Assembly: GCF_943373825.1 (NCBI RefSeq)
Contig: NZ_CALSBP010000003.1
Location: 248,001-312,000 of the forward strand
Direction: 5' to 3'
DNA length: 64,000 bases
Origin: Aquimarina spinulae
GTDB taxonomy: Bacteria; Bacteroidota; Bacteroidia; Flavobacteriales; Flavobacteriaceae
Shown: positions 55,181-64,000 of the stretch, piece after piece
Numbering within the stretch: position 1 is the first letter of the stretch
Layout of the letters: each line of letters opens with the position of its first letter
Program-made: the position numbers and the translations under genes
Notes under the pieces: generated by a model
What the model saw: the letters and a program-made list of their open reading frames with translations, nothing else
Told to the model about the DNA's origin: nothing
The model's database searches: none

Positions 55181-57580
55181 ATGAGACAGAATTTAAAAGG
55201 CTTAATATTAGTATGGTTTTCAATAACCTATACTATGGCACAACAATCAAAAACAGGAAAAGCAGAAGTTACCGGAAAAGTAATTGAGAACGTGACAAAT
55301 GAAGGGTTACCATTTGCATCAGTAGTTTTAAAAGATGCGACACAGCAATTAATTGAAGGAGTAATAACCAACGAAGAAGGAGTGTATATTATTATGGACA
55401 TTCCTGTCGGAAATTACAACTTAGAGGTAACATATACCGGATTTAAAGCACACTCACAACCATTGGAGATCAAAGAAACTCGTCAAAAAATAAATCTAAA
55501 ACCAATCCTATTATTGGAAGAAACAGTTTCGCTCGATGAAGTAAAAATTACTACCGAGGTATCACAAGTTTCTTTACGTTTAGACAAAAAGGTATTTAAA
55601 GTAGGTAAAGATATATTATCACAAAGTGGTTCGGTTACAGATGTATTAGGTAATGTACCATCGGTTGCAGTAGATCCATCAGGAACGGTACAATTAAGAG
55701 GTAATGCCAATGTTACTATTTTGATTAATGGCAGACGTTCTGGCTTAACATCTGCACAGGCATTAGAACAAATCCCTTCTGATAATGTAGATCGGATAGA
55801 GGTAATCACTACTCCCTCTGCAAGATATGATGCTTCTGGATCGGCAGGGATCATTAATATTATTCTTAAGAAGAATACCAAAGGAGGATTAACAGGACAA
55901 TTAAGAGCTGTTGTGGGAACTCCAGATGATTATAGATTATATGGTAGTTTTAGTTATAAAGCACAAAAGTTTAATTTTTTTGCTAATGCGGGAATTCGAT
56001 ATACAGATTACGAAGGAGAGTATACCAAACAACAAAGATCGATTAGAAATAACACCACTGTATATCTAGACCAACGTGAAGATCAAGACAGGCATGATGA
56101 TGGAAAACTAATTTATGTTGGTGCAGACTACTATCTAAATAAAAACAATGCTATCACAGCTGCTTTTTATAGAAACCAAACTGAAGATACTGATGAAACG
56201 CTACTTTCTTATGGATATACCTCTGCTACGACAGCAATTGATAGTATATTGACTACGCTAGGAAATTCTAAAGAAAAAAGATCTTATAACCAGCTTGAAA
56301 TGAATTATACCAAAACCTTTGCAAAAGAAGGAAGGAAATTAACTTTTGACCTACAGTATGATTTCTGGGATAGTACAAAAAAATGGAATGTTCGAACTCA
56401 AAAAGAGACTCCCGTAATGACTCCAATATCAAATTTGAGAACAAGATCTACAAATAAGAATAATGATATTGTTTTACAATCTGACTTCGTAACTCCCTTT
56501 GGAGAAACAACAAAACTGGAAATCGGGGCCAAATTTGAAAACAGGCATGTAACCGATGGATTTATTGCCGAAGAACTTGTAAATGATAATTATCAATTAT
56601 TAGATAATCTGGATAATGAGATAGCATATGACGAACGAATTATTGGAGGATATGTTCAATACGGAAGTAAGATCGGTAAGTTTAGCTATTTACTAGGCTT
56701 ACGAATTGAAGATACTAATATTAAGATCAAAGATGAGGAAGGGAGTTTTAATAACACTAACGCTTTCACTAATTTGTTTCCTACGTTAAACTTAGGATAT
56801 GCTATTGGTGAAAACACAAATTTTCAAGTAAGTTATAGCAAAAGAATAAACAGGCCTTCACTATGGCAGTTAAATCCATTTTCTGAGCTTGAAGATTTTA
56901 ACACTCGGTTTTTTGGTAATCCAGCATTAAAATCTGCATTTACGGATGCTGTAGAGGTATCCCTTTTACAAAAAGGAACAAAATTTACAATAAACCCTAG
57001 TGTTTACTATTCCTATACTACAGATGATACACAATGGTACACTACTCAGAATGATGATGGTATTTTTGTAAGTACAATTATCAATTTAGATCTAGAAAAA
57101 CGATATGGTTTTGAGCTTTCAGCTTCTTATAAGCCGTTAAAATGGCTTAGTTTTAATGGAGATTTTAATGCTTATCGTTTTAGCCAGGAAGGTATCGCTG
57201 GTACACAAAAACTGGACTTCTCTGACGAAACCTGGCAGACTTCTCTAAGTACTAGAATAAGACTTAAACATGGAATTTCAATTCAAAGTAGGTTTAATTA
57301 CCAGGGAGAAAGAGGTAATGCTCAATCTAAAAGAAAATCAATTTCATATCTTAATTTGGGAGCCAGTAAAAAGTTATTTAAAAATAAGGCGAATTTGATA
57401 TTTAATGTTAGTAATGTCTTTGATAGTCGTAAAACCCGAGAAGAGATAACCGGTACAGATTTTTTTGTAAACCAGATGAGAAGTCGTAATGGTGCGAGAT
57501 GGTCATTGAGTTTTGTATACAAGTTTAATGGTAAATCGGGGCACAAAACCAGACGAGTACAACGAAGTAATAGAAATTAA
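55181..57580 (+). CDS. TonB-receptor-like outer-membrane beta-barrel protein
   Basis: A 799-residue protein with signal peptide (ending YTMAQ), carboxypeptidase-regulatory-like domain ([20 protein letters not shown]), plug-like domain ([50 protein letters not shown]) and OMP_b-brl_3 barrel. It closely parallels 17327-19627, including a basic tail after the last strand ([11 protein letters not shown]). Also paired with a LytTR/kinase gene set, here divergent. Ligand unknown. Confidence 0.9.
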   Translation: MRQNLKGLILVWFSITYTMAQQSKTGKAEVTGKVIENVTNEGLPFASVVLKDATQQLIEGVITNEEGVYIIMDIPVGNYNLEVTYTGFKAHSQPLEIKETRQKINLKPILLLEETVSLDEVKITTEVSQVSLRLDKKVFKVGKDILSQSGSVTDVLGNVPSVAVDPSGTVQLRGNANVTILINGRRSGLTSAQALEQIPSDNVDRIEVITTPSARYDASGSAGIINIILKKNTKGGLTGQLRAVVGTPDDYRLYGSFSYKAQKFNFFANAGIRYTDYEGEYTKQQRSIRNNTTVYLDQREDQDRHDDGKLIYVGADYYLNKNNAITAAFYRNQTEDTDETLLSYGYTSATTAIDSILTTLGNSKEKRSYNQLEMNYTKTFAKEGRKLTFDLQYDFWDSTKKWNVRTQKETPVMTPISNLRTRSTNKNNDIVLQSDFVTPFGETTKLEIGAKFENRHVTDGFIAEELVNDNYQLLDNLDNEIAYDERIIGGYVQYGSKIGKFSYLLGLRIEDTNIKIKDEEGSFNNTNAFTNLFPTLNLGYAIGENTNFQVSYSKRINRPSLWQLNPFSELEDFNTRFFGNPALKSAFTDAVEVSLLQKGTKFTINPSVYYSYTTDDTQWYTTQNDDGIFVSTIINLDLEKRYGFELSASYKPLKWLSFNGDFNAYRFSQEGIAGTQKLDFSDETWQTSLSTRIRLKHGISIQSRFNYQGERGNAQSKRKSISYLNLGASKKLFKNKANLIFNVSNVFDSRKTREEITGTDFFVNQMRSRNGARWSLSFVYKFNGKSGHKTRRVQRSNRN

Positions 57581-57629
57581 TCGGTTACATAACTATAGTA
57601 TTATTTATATAGTACAAAACATTATAACA

Positions 57630-58562
57630 ATGAGAAATTACAACTTTATATTTTTGACACTGGTATTTGCATTACTTTTAAATGCTTGCAATACTAAAAA
57701 ACAGAATAAAAATAATAGTGATTCACTAACTACAGAAGGGACTTATTTTGGACAAAAACCACCGGGCTTAATTCCCGAAATTTTTGCTCCCGGAATTATT
57801 TCAATAAATGGAAGATATGAACATGGTATTTCATTTTCTCCTGATTTAGATGAAGTGTATTTCTCCGCTAATAAAAAAGACGAAGATCCAAGTGTATATT
57901 TTTCAAAATTCGAAAACAAAAAATGGACAAATCCTAAAAAAGCAAATTTTACAAAAGGTAAAAAAGTCGGAGAAATGCATCCATTTGTTAGCCCTAATGG
58001 TAAAAGGATTCATTTTGCTGCTCATGACTCTTTTACATCGCCTCACCATAAAGAATCCGTTAAAACTTGGTACGTAAACCGTTTTGAGAATTCCTGGAGT
58101 GATGCTATACAGCTTGATTCGCCTATAAATGATGATTTTGTTTTTTATTCGAATGAAGCGAAAAATGGAGATCTTTTTTATACCAATGTATCAAAACGAA
58201 AAATGTATTATGCGCCTAATAAAAATGGCAAATTTCCTCAAGTACACGAAGTTGGAATTGAATCTGGTTTTCACGGTTTTATTGCTCCATCTCAAGATTT
58301 TTTAGTTGTAAATGCTAGAAACAAAGAAGATGATCAAAGAAAAAGCGATATATATGTCTATTTTAAGAAGAAAGACGGAACGTGGTCAAAACCAATTAAC
58401 CTTGGAAATGAAGTAAATTCTAATTTTGCTGAAACATGCCCTAGTATTACTCCAGATGGTAAATTTTTATTTTTTGGTAGATATAACGAAGAAGGTGGAT
58501 TATCAAACTTTTATTGGGTAAGCGCAGAGGTTATTAATAGAGTAAGACCAGTTGATTTTTAA
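57630..58562 (+). CDS. PD40 (WD40-like) beta-propeller lipoprotein
   Basis: A 310-residue lipoprotein: lipobox NAC at about 18-20, then PD40-type repeats ([51 protein letters not shown]). Beta-propellers of this type act in the periplasm or on the surface as binding scaffolds. I start at ATG 57630, 49 bp after the receptor stop, since it gives a proper lipoprotein signal; an upstream TTG frame would overlap the receptor. Probably cotranscribed with the receptor. Confidence 0.85.
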   Translation: MRNYNFIFLTLVFALLLNACNTKKQNKNNSDSLTTEGTYFGQKPPGLIPEIFAPGIISINGRYEHGISFSPDLDEVYFSANKKDEDPSVYFSKFENKKWTNPKKANFTKGKKVGEMHPFVSPNGKRIHFAAHDSFTSPHHKESVKTWYVNRFENSWSDAIQLDSPINDDFVFYSNEAKNGDLFYTNVSKRKMYYAPNKNGKFPQVHEVGIESGFHGFIAPSQDFLVVNARNKEDDQRKSDIYVYFKKKDGTWSKPINLGNEVNSNFAETCPSITPDGKFLFFGRYNEEGGLSNFYWVSAEVINRVRPVDF

Positions 58563-58648
58563 GAAGTAATAATGAAATTAGTACAGATATAATACTCTAT
58601 AATGAACAAATAAAGCGTCTAAAATTATAAGAGTTCAAAAAAATAATT

Positions 58649-58678
58649 GTAAAAGCCTTACTGAATAGTAAGGCTTTT
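58649..58678 (+). terminator. intrinsic terminator after the PD40 lipoprotein
   Basis: A 13-bp perfect stem, TAAAAGCCTTACT (58649-58661) with AGTAAGGCTTTTA (58666-58678), and a 4-base loop GAAT. The T-rich right arm and following ATCTTT suit a terminator; the A-rich left arm could make it work in both directions. Confidence 0.8.
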
Positions 58679-58829
58679 AATCTTTCATTTCATTAATCAT
58701 ATACCAAATGACTAAAAAAATAGATTAATCGGTTAAAACACCATTTAATCTTGTCGTTTATCATGAAACTTTAAGAGCAACCACTTTGGCTATTAAATTT
58801 GATAGGGTATAAATACAAATTTTACAGTC

Positions 58830-59210
58830 ATGAGAATGCCTTTTTCAGAATTTATTACCAGTGGAGATTTAAAATTCATCGTTGCTTTTTGCATATGTAC
58901 TGCTATAGCGGGGTATCATTTTTTCAAAAAACTAAAAACTAAAAAGGATGAGAAAAACCAGGAGTTAGTAAAGCATCACAATCTAAAAATTGGTAGTGCT
59001 GCTTTTTGGGTACTTATTCTAAGTGTTTTGTCTTTATTATTGGGGCTGATGCACAGTTTCTATTTTATTGGAAAAACAGGAGGAATTGCCCCAGGATTAA
59101 TCTTTCACGGGATATCTAATACATTAATTACTCCTGTGTTAGGGATTTGTTTATATATGATTTGTAGAATTTTGCTTGGAATGAGTAACTCTAATCTATC
59201 AACATCTTAA
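58830..59210 (+). CDS. small membrane protein resembling MotA/TolQ/ExbB channel core
   Basis: A 126-residue protein with three hydrophobic segments. The second half, LLLGLMHSFYFIGKTGGIAP followed by GLIFHGISNTLITPVLGICL, follows the ExbB/MotA pattern (GLxGTVxGxxxxFxxI, then GIxxALxTTxxGL), although it is shorter than a full ExbB. It could be a minimal proton-channel relative or a truncated one. It stands alone between a terminator and the convergent copy D regulator. Function uncertain. Confidence 0.65.
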   Translation: MRMPFSEFITSGDLKFIVAFCICTAIAGYHFFKKLKTKKDEKNQELVKHHNLKIGSAAFWVLILSVLSLLLGLMHSFYFIGKTGGIAPGLIFHGISNTLITPVLGICLYMICRILLGMSNSNLSTS

Positions 59211-59254
59211 TTGCTCTTATAAAACACATAATTTTGTTTAACCTGTAGCGATTA

Positions 59255-59956
59255 TTACTTCAATAACTGGATAATATTTGTTTTATAGATCTTCCCAATA
59301 GGAATAACATCATTACCTATAGATATTCTATTTCCTTCAATACTTTTAATGTGCTTTACGGCCACTGCAAATGATTTATGAACCTGTAAAAAATAATCTT
59401 TAGGCAATGATTGTAGCAAATCAGAGATTTTTTCTCTAACGGTTATCGTTTCGGTTGTGGTGATTACTTTGGTATAATTTCCTGCAGCTTCCATATATTG
59501 AATAGTATCAATAACTACTTGTATATATTTTTTGTTACTATGAAGAAAAATTGTTTCTACTGTAGTACTATTTCCGACTATTTCGGGTGGAGGTTGTACT
59601 CGGGTAGAGGAACTTACTGCTTTGTTTATTGCTTTTAAAAACCGCTCGAAACCAAAAGGTTTTAGCAGATAATCAGAGATATTAAGTTCATAACCTTCTA
59701 GAGCATATTCCTTATAGGCCGTAGTTACAATAACTTTGGGTGGTGAAGGTAATGTTTTTAAGAATTCGAAACCTTTTAATTTAGGCATATTGAGATCCAG
59801 AAAAATTAAATCTACCTGATTTTTACTTAAATATTCGAATGCTTCTAATGCATCATAGCAATTCTTCATCAATTTCATATTGGGTAATAAATCACAATAT
59901 CCTTTAATAATATCATGAGCTATATGTTCATCATCAATAATTAAGTATTTGATCAT
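59255..59956 (-). CDS. LytTR-family response regulator (copy D)
   Basis: A 233-residue regulator with D8/D9, phospho-acceptor D54 in IFLDLNMPK, VTTAYKEYALEGYELNISDY and LLKPFGFERF in the receiver, then a LytTR domain (MEAAGNYTKVITTTETITVR, HKSFAVAVKHIKSIEGNRIS, IPIGKIYK). Very close to the copy B and C regulators. Overlaps the kinase stop by 4 bp. Confidence 0.94.
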   Translation of the reverse strand: MIKYLIIDDEHIAHDIIKGYCDLLPNMKLMKNCYDALEAFEYLSKNQVDLIFLDLNMPKLKGFEFLKTLPSPPKVIVTTAYKEYALEGYELNISDYLLKPFGFERFLKAINKAVSSSTRVQPPPEIVGNSTTVETIFLHSNKKYIQVVIDTIQYMEAAGNYTKVITTTETITVREKISDLLQSLPKDYFLQVHKSFAVAVKHIKSIEGNRISIGNDVIPIGKIYKTNIIQLLK

Positions 59957-61116
59957 AATTGATTTAGTGTTAGTTGCGCTTTATAAACATCTCCTGTTAC
60001 GGTATAGGATATAGAATGCTTCTTAGGATAAACGAGTTCAAGTCTTCGCTCCAGATTATTTAAACCAATTCCTGGTTGTTCTGTATTTTCTGAAGGATCA
60101 AAATTATTCTCCACTTCAAAATATATTTCATTTTCTTTGGCAATCATATTAACATTTACATAGGCATTCTCTCTTAAATTTTCTACACCATGCTTGAAAG
60201 CATTTTCTAAAAGTATAATAAATAGTAAAGGCATCACTTTATATCCTTCATTTTCAATCTGGAGATTAAAATTAACTTTTATTGCTTTATGATAACGCAT
60301 CTTATGCAATTCTATATAATTTTTTAGATATGATACTTCTTCTTCCAGCGTAACCACGTCTTTTTGGCCATCATAAATACTATATCGCATCATATCAGAC
60401 AGCTTAAGAATCAATTCTTTTGCTTTTTTTGAATCTTTATCTACCCAACCGTATAAGTTATTAAGCATATTAAAAAAGAAATGTGGGTTGACCTGGCTTT
60501 TTAAATGCAATAGTTCGGTTTTTGCTTTTTCATTTTTTAAAGTTAAAATCGATTTTATTTGTTTGAAAACCCATCGAATTGTTAAAAAAATGATCAATGG
60601 AAAATAGATAAAGACTATAATAACCAATGCATCATTGTTTTCATATTCTTCGAGTAATATCAAAACTCTTCCTCCGCCTATTACAAAAGACCAAAAGATT
60701 AGTTTTTGTATCACTGATTTAGAAATAGTGGGAGCTCCTTTTTTCTGGAGGTAGTAATTTCTGATAAGTACAATACCAAAGATTAAAATATAAATAAATA
60801 ATAAAGTAAAAACTGCTGTAAATACGGGTTGATTTGGGTGAGATTCAAATATTCCGATAAAGCATGTTAATCCCGTTAGGAATGTGGTGATTCTAATTTC
60901 ATTTTTTGACCATAGTCGAGAGGAATTTCTTTGTTTTTTTCTATTGAATAACCAGGAGAGCAGTAAATACCCAATACTACTAACTGCCAAAAAAACGAAT
61001 AAGGCACCTGTAAGCTCGATACCTGAAGCCATACAGATTATTCCTATAAACCATAAAAAAATGGATATCCCAAGGGAGAATATCGTTCGTCTATATTTTC
61101 TAAATAATAACATCAT
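59953..61116 (-). CDS. LytS-type sensor histidine kinase (copy D)
   Basis: A kinase of about 387 residues. It has five or six TM helices in the first 200, then a coil and a His_kinase domain: QVNPHFFFNMLNNLYGWVDK with the phospho-histidine, MPLLFIILLENAFKHGV as N-box and QPGIGLNNLERRLELVYP. I favour the methionine pair at 61116/61113 as start; an in-frame ATG at 61152 would add 12 residues. It is divergent from the ankyrin-phosphatase gene. Only a single imperfect LytTR-like half-site (61199-61207) is seen upstream. Confidence 0.9.
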   Translation of the reverse strand: MMLLFRKYRRTIFSLGISIFLWFIGIICMASGIELTGALFVFLAVSSIGYLLLSWLFNRKKQRNSSRLWSKNEIRITTFLTGLTCFIGIFESHPNQPVFTAVFTLLFIYILIFGIVLIRNYYLQKKGAPTISKSVIQKLIFWSFVIGGGRVLILLEEYENNDALVIIVFIYFPLIIFLTIRWVFKQIKSILTLKNEKAKTELLHLKSQVNPHFFFNMLNNLYGWVDKDSKKAKELILKLSDMMRYSIYDGQKDVVTLEEEVSYLKNYIELHKMRYHKAIKVNFNLQIENEGYKVMPLLFIILLENAFKHGVENLRENAYVNVNMIAKENEIYFEVENNFDPSENTEQPGIGLNNLERRLELVYPKKHSISYTVTGDVYKAQLTLNQL

Positions 61117-61367
61117 ATACCCAAAACTAGGGTAATAAAATGGTACAACCAAAGAAGTTGATAAACATACCTTATACAGGTTTCAACTTCGAGAAAAGTG
61201 TGATGAAGTCACTTAATACCTGTCAAAAGCCTTTGTGTCCCTAATCAAACCAAGCTTATCACATTTATCATAATACTACCTGGTTTGACTATTATGTTTG
61301 ATCAAATAATTCAATCAAAATGAACAGTCTTACAAATACTAACCATTATAAATTTCATTCATACATT

Positions 61368-63275
61368 ATGAGAACACACGTATTTAACTTTGTTTATTCT
61401 TTCATACTACTACTAATATTTAGTACGGTCACCACAGCTCAAGAGCAAATTCCCAGTGACAGTATCCTAGGAAACTGGGATGGTAATATCGTTATTAATG
61501 AAAATAAATCAATTGGTATTATCTGGCGCTTCGAAAAATCGGATCAAGGCAAACTAATTGGTTTTATGGGGCCGGCCTCTAAGGGAGTGGCAACATTACC
61601 AATGCAGCATATTGTTGTTACCGATACAACACTTGATTTTGAAATACATTCTGAAGGAAGCTATTCTGGTCAAATTTCAGAAAAAGGAATTACAGGTATC
61701 TGGAGTTCTAAAAGTGGAAAACAACTTACATTAAATATGGCTCGGGGGTTGACCGAGGAACAGATTAGGAAACGATTCAATACAACAGAAACGGGTAAAA
61801 ACTCAAATGATATTCATCAAAATATTAAACTCGGTAATGTTGAAGGTGTTAACGTTTTTTTAGATAAAGGTAATGATATCAATAAAAGCTATGATAAAGA
61901 ATATACGCTGCTTTTGTATGCTATAAAAAACGATAGAACTCATAAGATCGCCAAATATTTATTGAATCGTGGTGCAGACCCAAATTTAGTTTCTGATGGT
62001 ATTACACCATTAATGTATGCGGTAGCATATAGAAACTATACAATTATTGAAGAACTTATAGATCATAAAGCAGAAATCAATTATGTGAGTAGTAAAAAAC
62101 AAACTGCATTGGCAATTGCCATTAAAAGTAGAGATAAAGAAGCGGTTAAAATGCTAATAAACCATGGTGCAGATCCCAATATTAAAATTCATAACGAATA
62201 CACAGCTATCGATATAGCAATAGAAGATAACATCAGAGATATTTTAGAAGTACTAAAAGTGCCTTATAAAGAACCTTCTGATGGTCCTTACGTAACCGAA
62301 TCTGAAACAGAACGTATTGCTGTTTGGATAAATGAAGGAAAAAAATATACCAAAAAATTCAGCAATAAAACTCCTCAGGTAATTGAATACAAAGGTATGA
62401 AAGCCACTTTATGGGGTGACAATCCTGCTGAAGTAGAAATGTTGGAGTACAATGGAGAATTTAAAATTGCTGCTATTAGTGATATTCATGGGCAATACGA
62501 CGTATTTATACAATTATTACAACGCAATGGTATTATCGATGAGAATCAAAAATGGAACTTTGGTAATGGTCATTTTATAGTTACCGGTGATATTTTTGAT
62601 CGGGGATCTCATGTAACCGAAGTATTATGGTTTTTATATGACTTAGAAAAACAAGCAGAAAAAAGAGGAGGAAAACTACATGTATTACTAGGAAATCATG
62701 ATGTAATGGTTCTTAATGGGAATCTACGCTCTGTGCATCCTAAATACAAAGACATCGCAAATATACTAGGTAAACCTTTAGAATCTCTTTTTGCTAAAGG
62801 CAGTGTTCTGGGGGATTGGTTAAGAACACGACCTGTTTTAGTTAAAATAAACAACCTTTTATTTACCCATGGTGGATTTCACCCTGATCTCGTATCAAAA
62901 GGATTATCAATAGATCAAATTAATAAAGAATTCAAACAACAATTGGTCGTTAGTGAATTGCCCGAAGCACGTAATGATCTTGGTACTTTTCTACATAGAA
63001 ATAATGGTCCCATCTATTATAGAGGATATTTTCAGGGTGAACTGGCTACTACAAAACAAATTGATCAATTACTACAACATTTTGCGGTTACACATATCAT
63101 TGTTGGTCATACTACACATAGACAGATAGAAACACGTTACCAGGGAAAAGTAATTGTAATTGATGCAAATATGAAAAGTGGAAAGATGGGTGAAATTCTA
63201 TTGTGGCAATCTGGTGAATTTACTCGCGGAACTCTTTCTGGAGAGGAGCTCCCTATAGTATCCGAAGAAAATTAA
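61368..63275 (+). CDS. exported ankyrin-repeat / calcineurin-like phosphatase fusion
   Basis: A 635-residue protein with a signal peptide (ending TVTTAQ), a beta domain (about 25-130, ILGNWDGNIVINENKSIGII), ankyrin repeats (about 140-310, for example TLLLYAIKNDRTHKIAKYLL, NRGADPNLVSDGITPLMYAV, NHGADPNIKIHNEYTAIDIA) and a PPP-type metallophosphatase: ISDIHGQYD, VTGDIFDRGSH, LLGNHDVM, LFTHGGFHP and VGHTTH. The motifs are complete, so it is probably an active phosphatase, like Shewanella-type PPP enzymes. I chose ATG 61368 for the signal peptide; 61320 would add 16 residues. It separates the copy D kinase from its ABC ATPase. Confidence 0.88.
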   Translation: MRTHVFNFVYSFILLLIFSTVTTAQEQIPSDSILGNWDGNIVINENKSIGIIWRFEKSDQGKLIGFMGPASKGVATLPMQHIVVTDTTLDFEIHSEGSYSGQISEKGITGIWSSKSGKQLTLNMARGLTEEQIRKRFNTTETGKNSNDIHQNIKLGNVEGVNVFLDKGNDINKSYDKEYTLLLYAIKNDRTHKIAKYLLNRGADPNLVSDGITPLMYAVAYRNYTIIEELIDHKAEINYVSSKKQTALAIAIKSRDKEAVKMLINHGADPNIKIHNEYTAIDIAIEDNIRDILEVLKVPYKEPSDGPYVTESETERIAVWINEGKKYTKKFSNKTPQVIEYKGMKATLWGDNPAEVEMLEYNGEFKIAAISDIHGQYDVFIQLLQRNGIIDENQKWNFGNGHFIVTGDIFDRGSHVTEVLWFLYDLEKQAEKRGGKLHVLLGNHDVMVLNGNLRSVHPKYKDIANILGKPLESLFAKGSVLGDWLRTRPVLVKINNLLFTHGGFHPDLVSKGLSIDQINKEFKQQLVVSELPEARNDLGTFLHRNNGPIYYRGYFQGELATTKQIDQLLQHFAVTHIIVGHTTHRQIETRYQGKVIVIDANMKSGKMGEILLWQSGEFTRGTLSGEELPIVSEEN

Positions 63276-63339
63276 TAGCTAAAAAATAACATAGCATTGT
63301 ATATCTCATTTTACAATTTCAATCAAAAAACGAACACTT

Positions 63340-64000
63340 ATGGAATTAGTCATAAAAAACTTAACAAAGACATATAAAAACGGAGTAAAAGCCATTAACA
63401 ACCTAAGCCTCGAAATAGGTACGGGAATGTTTGGATTATTAGGACCTAATGGTGCTGGGAAATCTACACTAATGCGAACTATTGCTACACTTCAGGAAGC
63501 AGATGAAGGTACAATCACTTTTGGGGATTTGGACGTATTAACTCAAAAAAATGAATTAAGAAAGGTATTAGGGTATTTACCACAAGAGTTTGGAGTATAT
63601 CCTAAGGTATCTGCAGAAGTATTACTGAATCATTTGGCCGTGCTTAAAGGATTAATAAATACTAAGGAAAGAAAAGAGGTGGTTAAGGCACTTTTACATA
63701 AAACGAATTTGTATGAGCATAGAAAGAAGAATATGGGTGGTTTTTCCGGAGGAATGAAACAGCGTTTTGGTATTGCACAAGCATTACTTTCTAACCCAAA
63801 ACTTATTATCGTAGATGAACCTACCGCTGGTCTTGACCCAGCAGAAAGAAATCGATTCTATAATTTATTAAGCGAATTAGGCGAAAACACGGTCGTTATC
63901 CTTTCTACTCATATCGTTGATGATGTTAAAGAATTGTGTACCGATATGGCTATTGTTAATCGGGGAGAAGTACTTCTAAAAGGAAATCCTGTACATGCTA
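63340..64000 (+). CDS. ABC transporter ATP-binding protein (copy D, cut by window edge)
   Basis: The first 220 residues are present and the frame is open to the window end. Walker A is GPNGAGKST, the Q-loop segment GYLPQEFGVYPK, the signature FSGGMKQR, Walker B LIIVDEPTAGLDPAE and the H-loop LSTHIVDD. Very similar to the copy B and C ATPases, starting at the same residue. A permease/M1 fusion is expected just outside the window. Begins 64 bp after the phosphatase stop. Confidence 0.93.
   Translation, partial: MELVIKNLTKTYKNGVKAINNLSLEIGTGMFGLLGPNGAGKSTLMRTIATLQEADEGTITFGDLDVLTQKNELRKVLGYLPQEFGVYPKVSAEVLLNHLAVLKGLINTKERKEVVKALLHKTNLYEHRKKNMGGFSGGMKQRFGIAQALLSNPKLIIVDEPTAGLDPAERNRFYNLLSELGENTVVILSTHIVDDVKELCTDMAIVNRGEVLLKGNPVHA

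Noticed and set aside
55483..55881. 132-codon antisense frame within the receptor gene at 55181
   Set aside because: Opposite strand of the plug domain; no recognisable protein features.
57513..57629. Upstream extension of the PD40 lipoprotein from a TTG inside the receptor gene
   Set aside because: It would bury the lipoprotein signal 39 residues inside the protein; ATG 57630 gives a standard signal and lipobox.
61154..61190. Inverted repeat GAAGTTGA...TCAACTTC ahead of the copy D kinase
   Set aside because: Arms of 8 bp around a 21-base loop in AT-rich DNA, and no match to the TTCRTNRA sites; not strong enough to call an operator.

Overview
The window comes from an AT-rich genome of the Bacteroidota, most likely a marine flavobacterium (Aquimarina/Kordia-like; the genus is inference). 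The evidence is the set of families present: TonB receptors with carboxypeptidase-like N-domains, a FecI/FecR/receptor/DUF4249 operon, LytS/LytTR pairs, ABC permeases fused to M1 aminopeptidases, a HYC_CC_PP protein, and TAnnTTTG-type promoter elements. I see no rRNA, tRNA, CRISPR array, insertion sequence or prophage.

Layout. 1-2.5 kb: tail of an ABC permease/M1 peptidase fusion (copy A), a small secreted protein and an AsnC-type regulator. 2.5-5.4 kb: a hypothetical gene, a putative transmembrane HTH regulator and a divergent secreted LamG-like protein. 5.5-11.6 kb: ABC ATPase, permease/M1 fusion, LytS kinase and LytTR regulator in one operon (copy B). 11.9-17.1 kb: ECF sigma, FecR, TonB receptor, DUF4249 lipoprotein. 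17.3-21.3 kb: a second TonB receptor with its own LytS/LytTR pair. 21.5-33.2 kb: a copper/silver efflux operon (HYC_CC_PP, CusA-like pump, TolC-like channel, DUF3347 lipoprotein, HMA-AraC regulator, CopA ATPase, PepSY protein, CusB-like adaptor). 33.2-39.7 kb: copy C, with kinase/regulator divergent from ATPase and permease/M1 fusion. 40-44.6 kb: three superfamily II helicases and a cold-shock protein. 44.6-50.6 kb: RlmF, Crp/Fnr regulator, HD phosphohydrolase, MFS transporter, and a TPR kinase with a NarL-type regulator. 50.7-52.1 kb: a small subtilase-like protein with a one-helix membrane protein. 52.6-58.6 kb: LytTR regulator and a 7TM-type kinase divergent from a third TonB receptor, then a PD40 lipoprotein. 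58.8-64 kb: a small ExbB-like protein, then copy D (kinase/regulator, an intervening ankyrin-phosphatase gene, and an ABC ATPase that runs off the window).

The main observation is a repeated cassette: ABC ATPase + ABC permease fused to an M1 aminopeptidase + LytS kinase + LytTR regulator. It is complete twice and partial at both edges. Its probable regulatory sites are visible. Ahead of copies B and C, and ahead of the 17.3 kb receptor operon, half-sites fitting TTCRTNRA (read on the strand of the regulated operon) repeat at exactly 21 bp, and the nearest one ends about 57-63 bp before the first start codon. Such spacing is what known LytTR regulators recognise. A related repeat with 20-bp period precedes the fourth LytTR pair. 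Together these suggest a family of envelope-sensing circuits controlling membrane export/proteolysis machines and outer-membrane receptors. The signal and the substrate are unknown.
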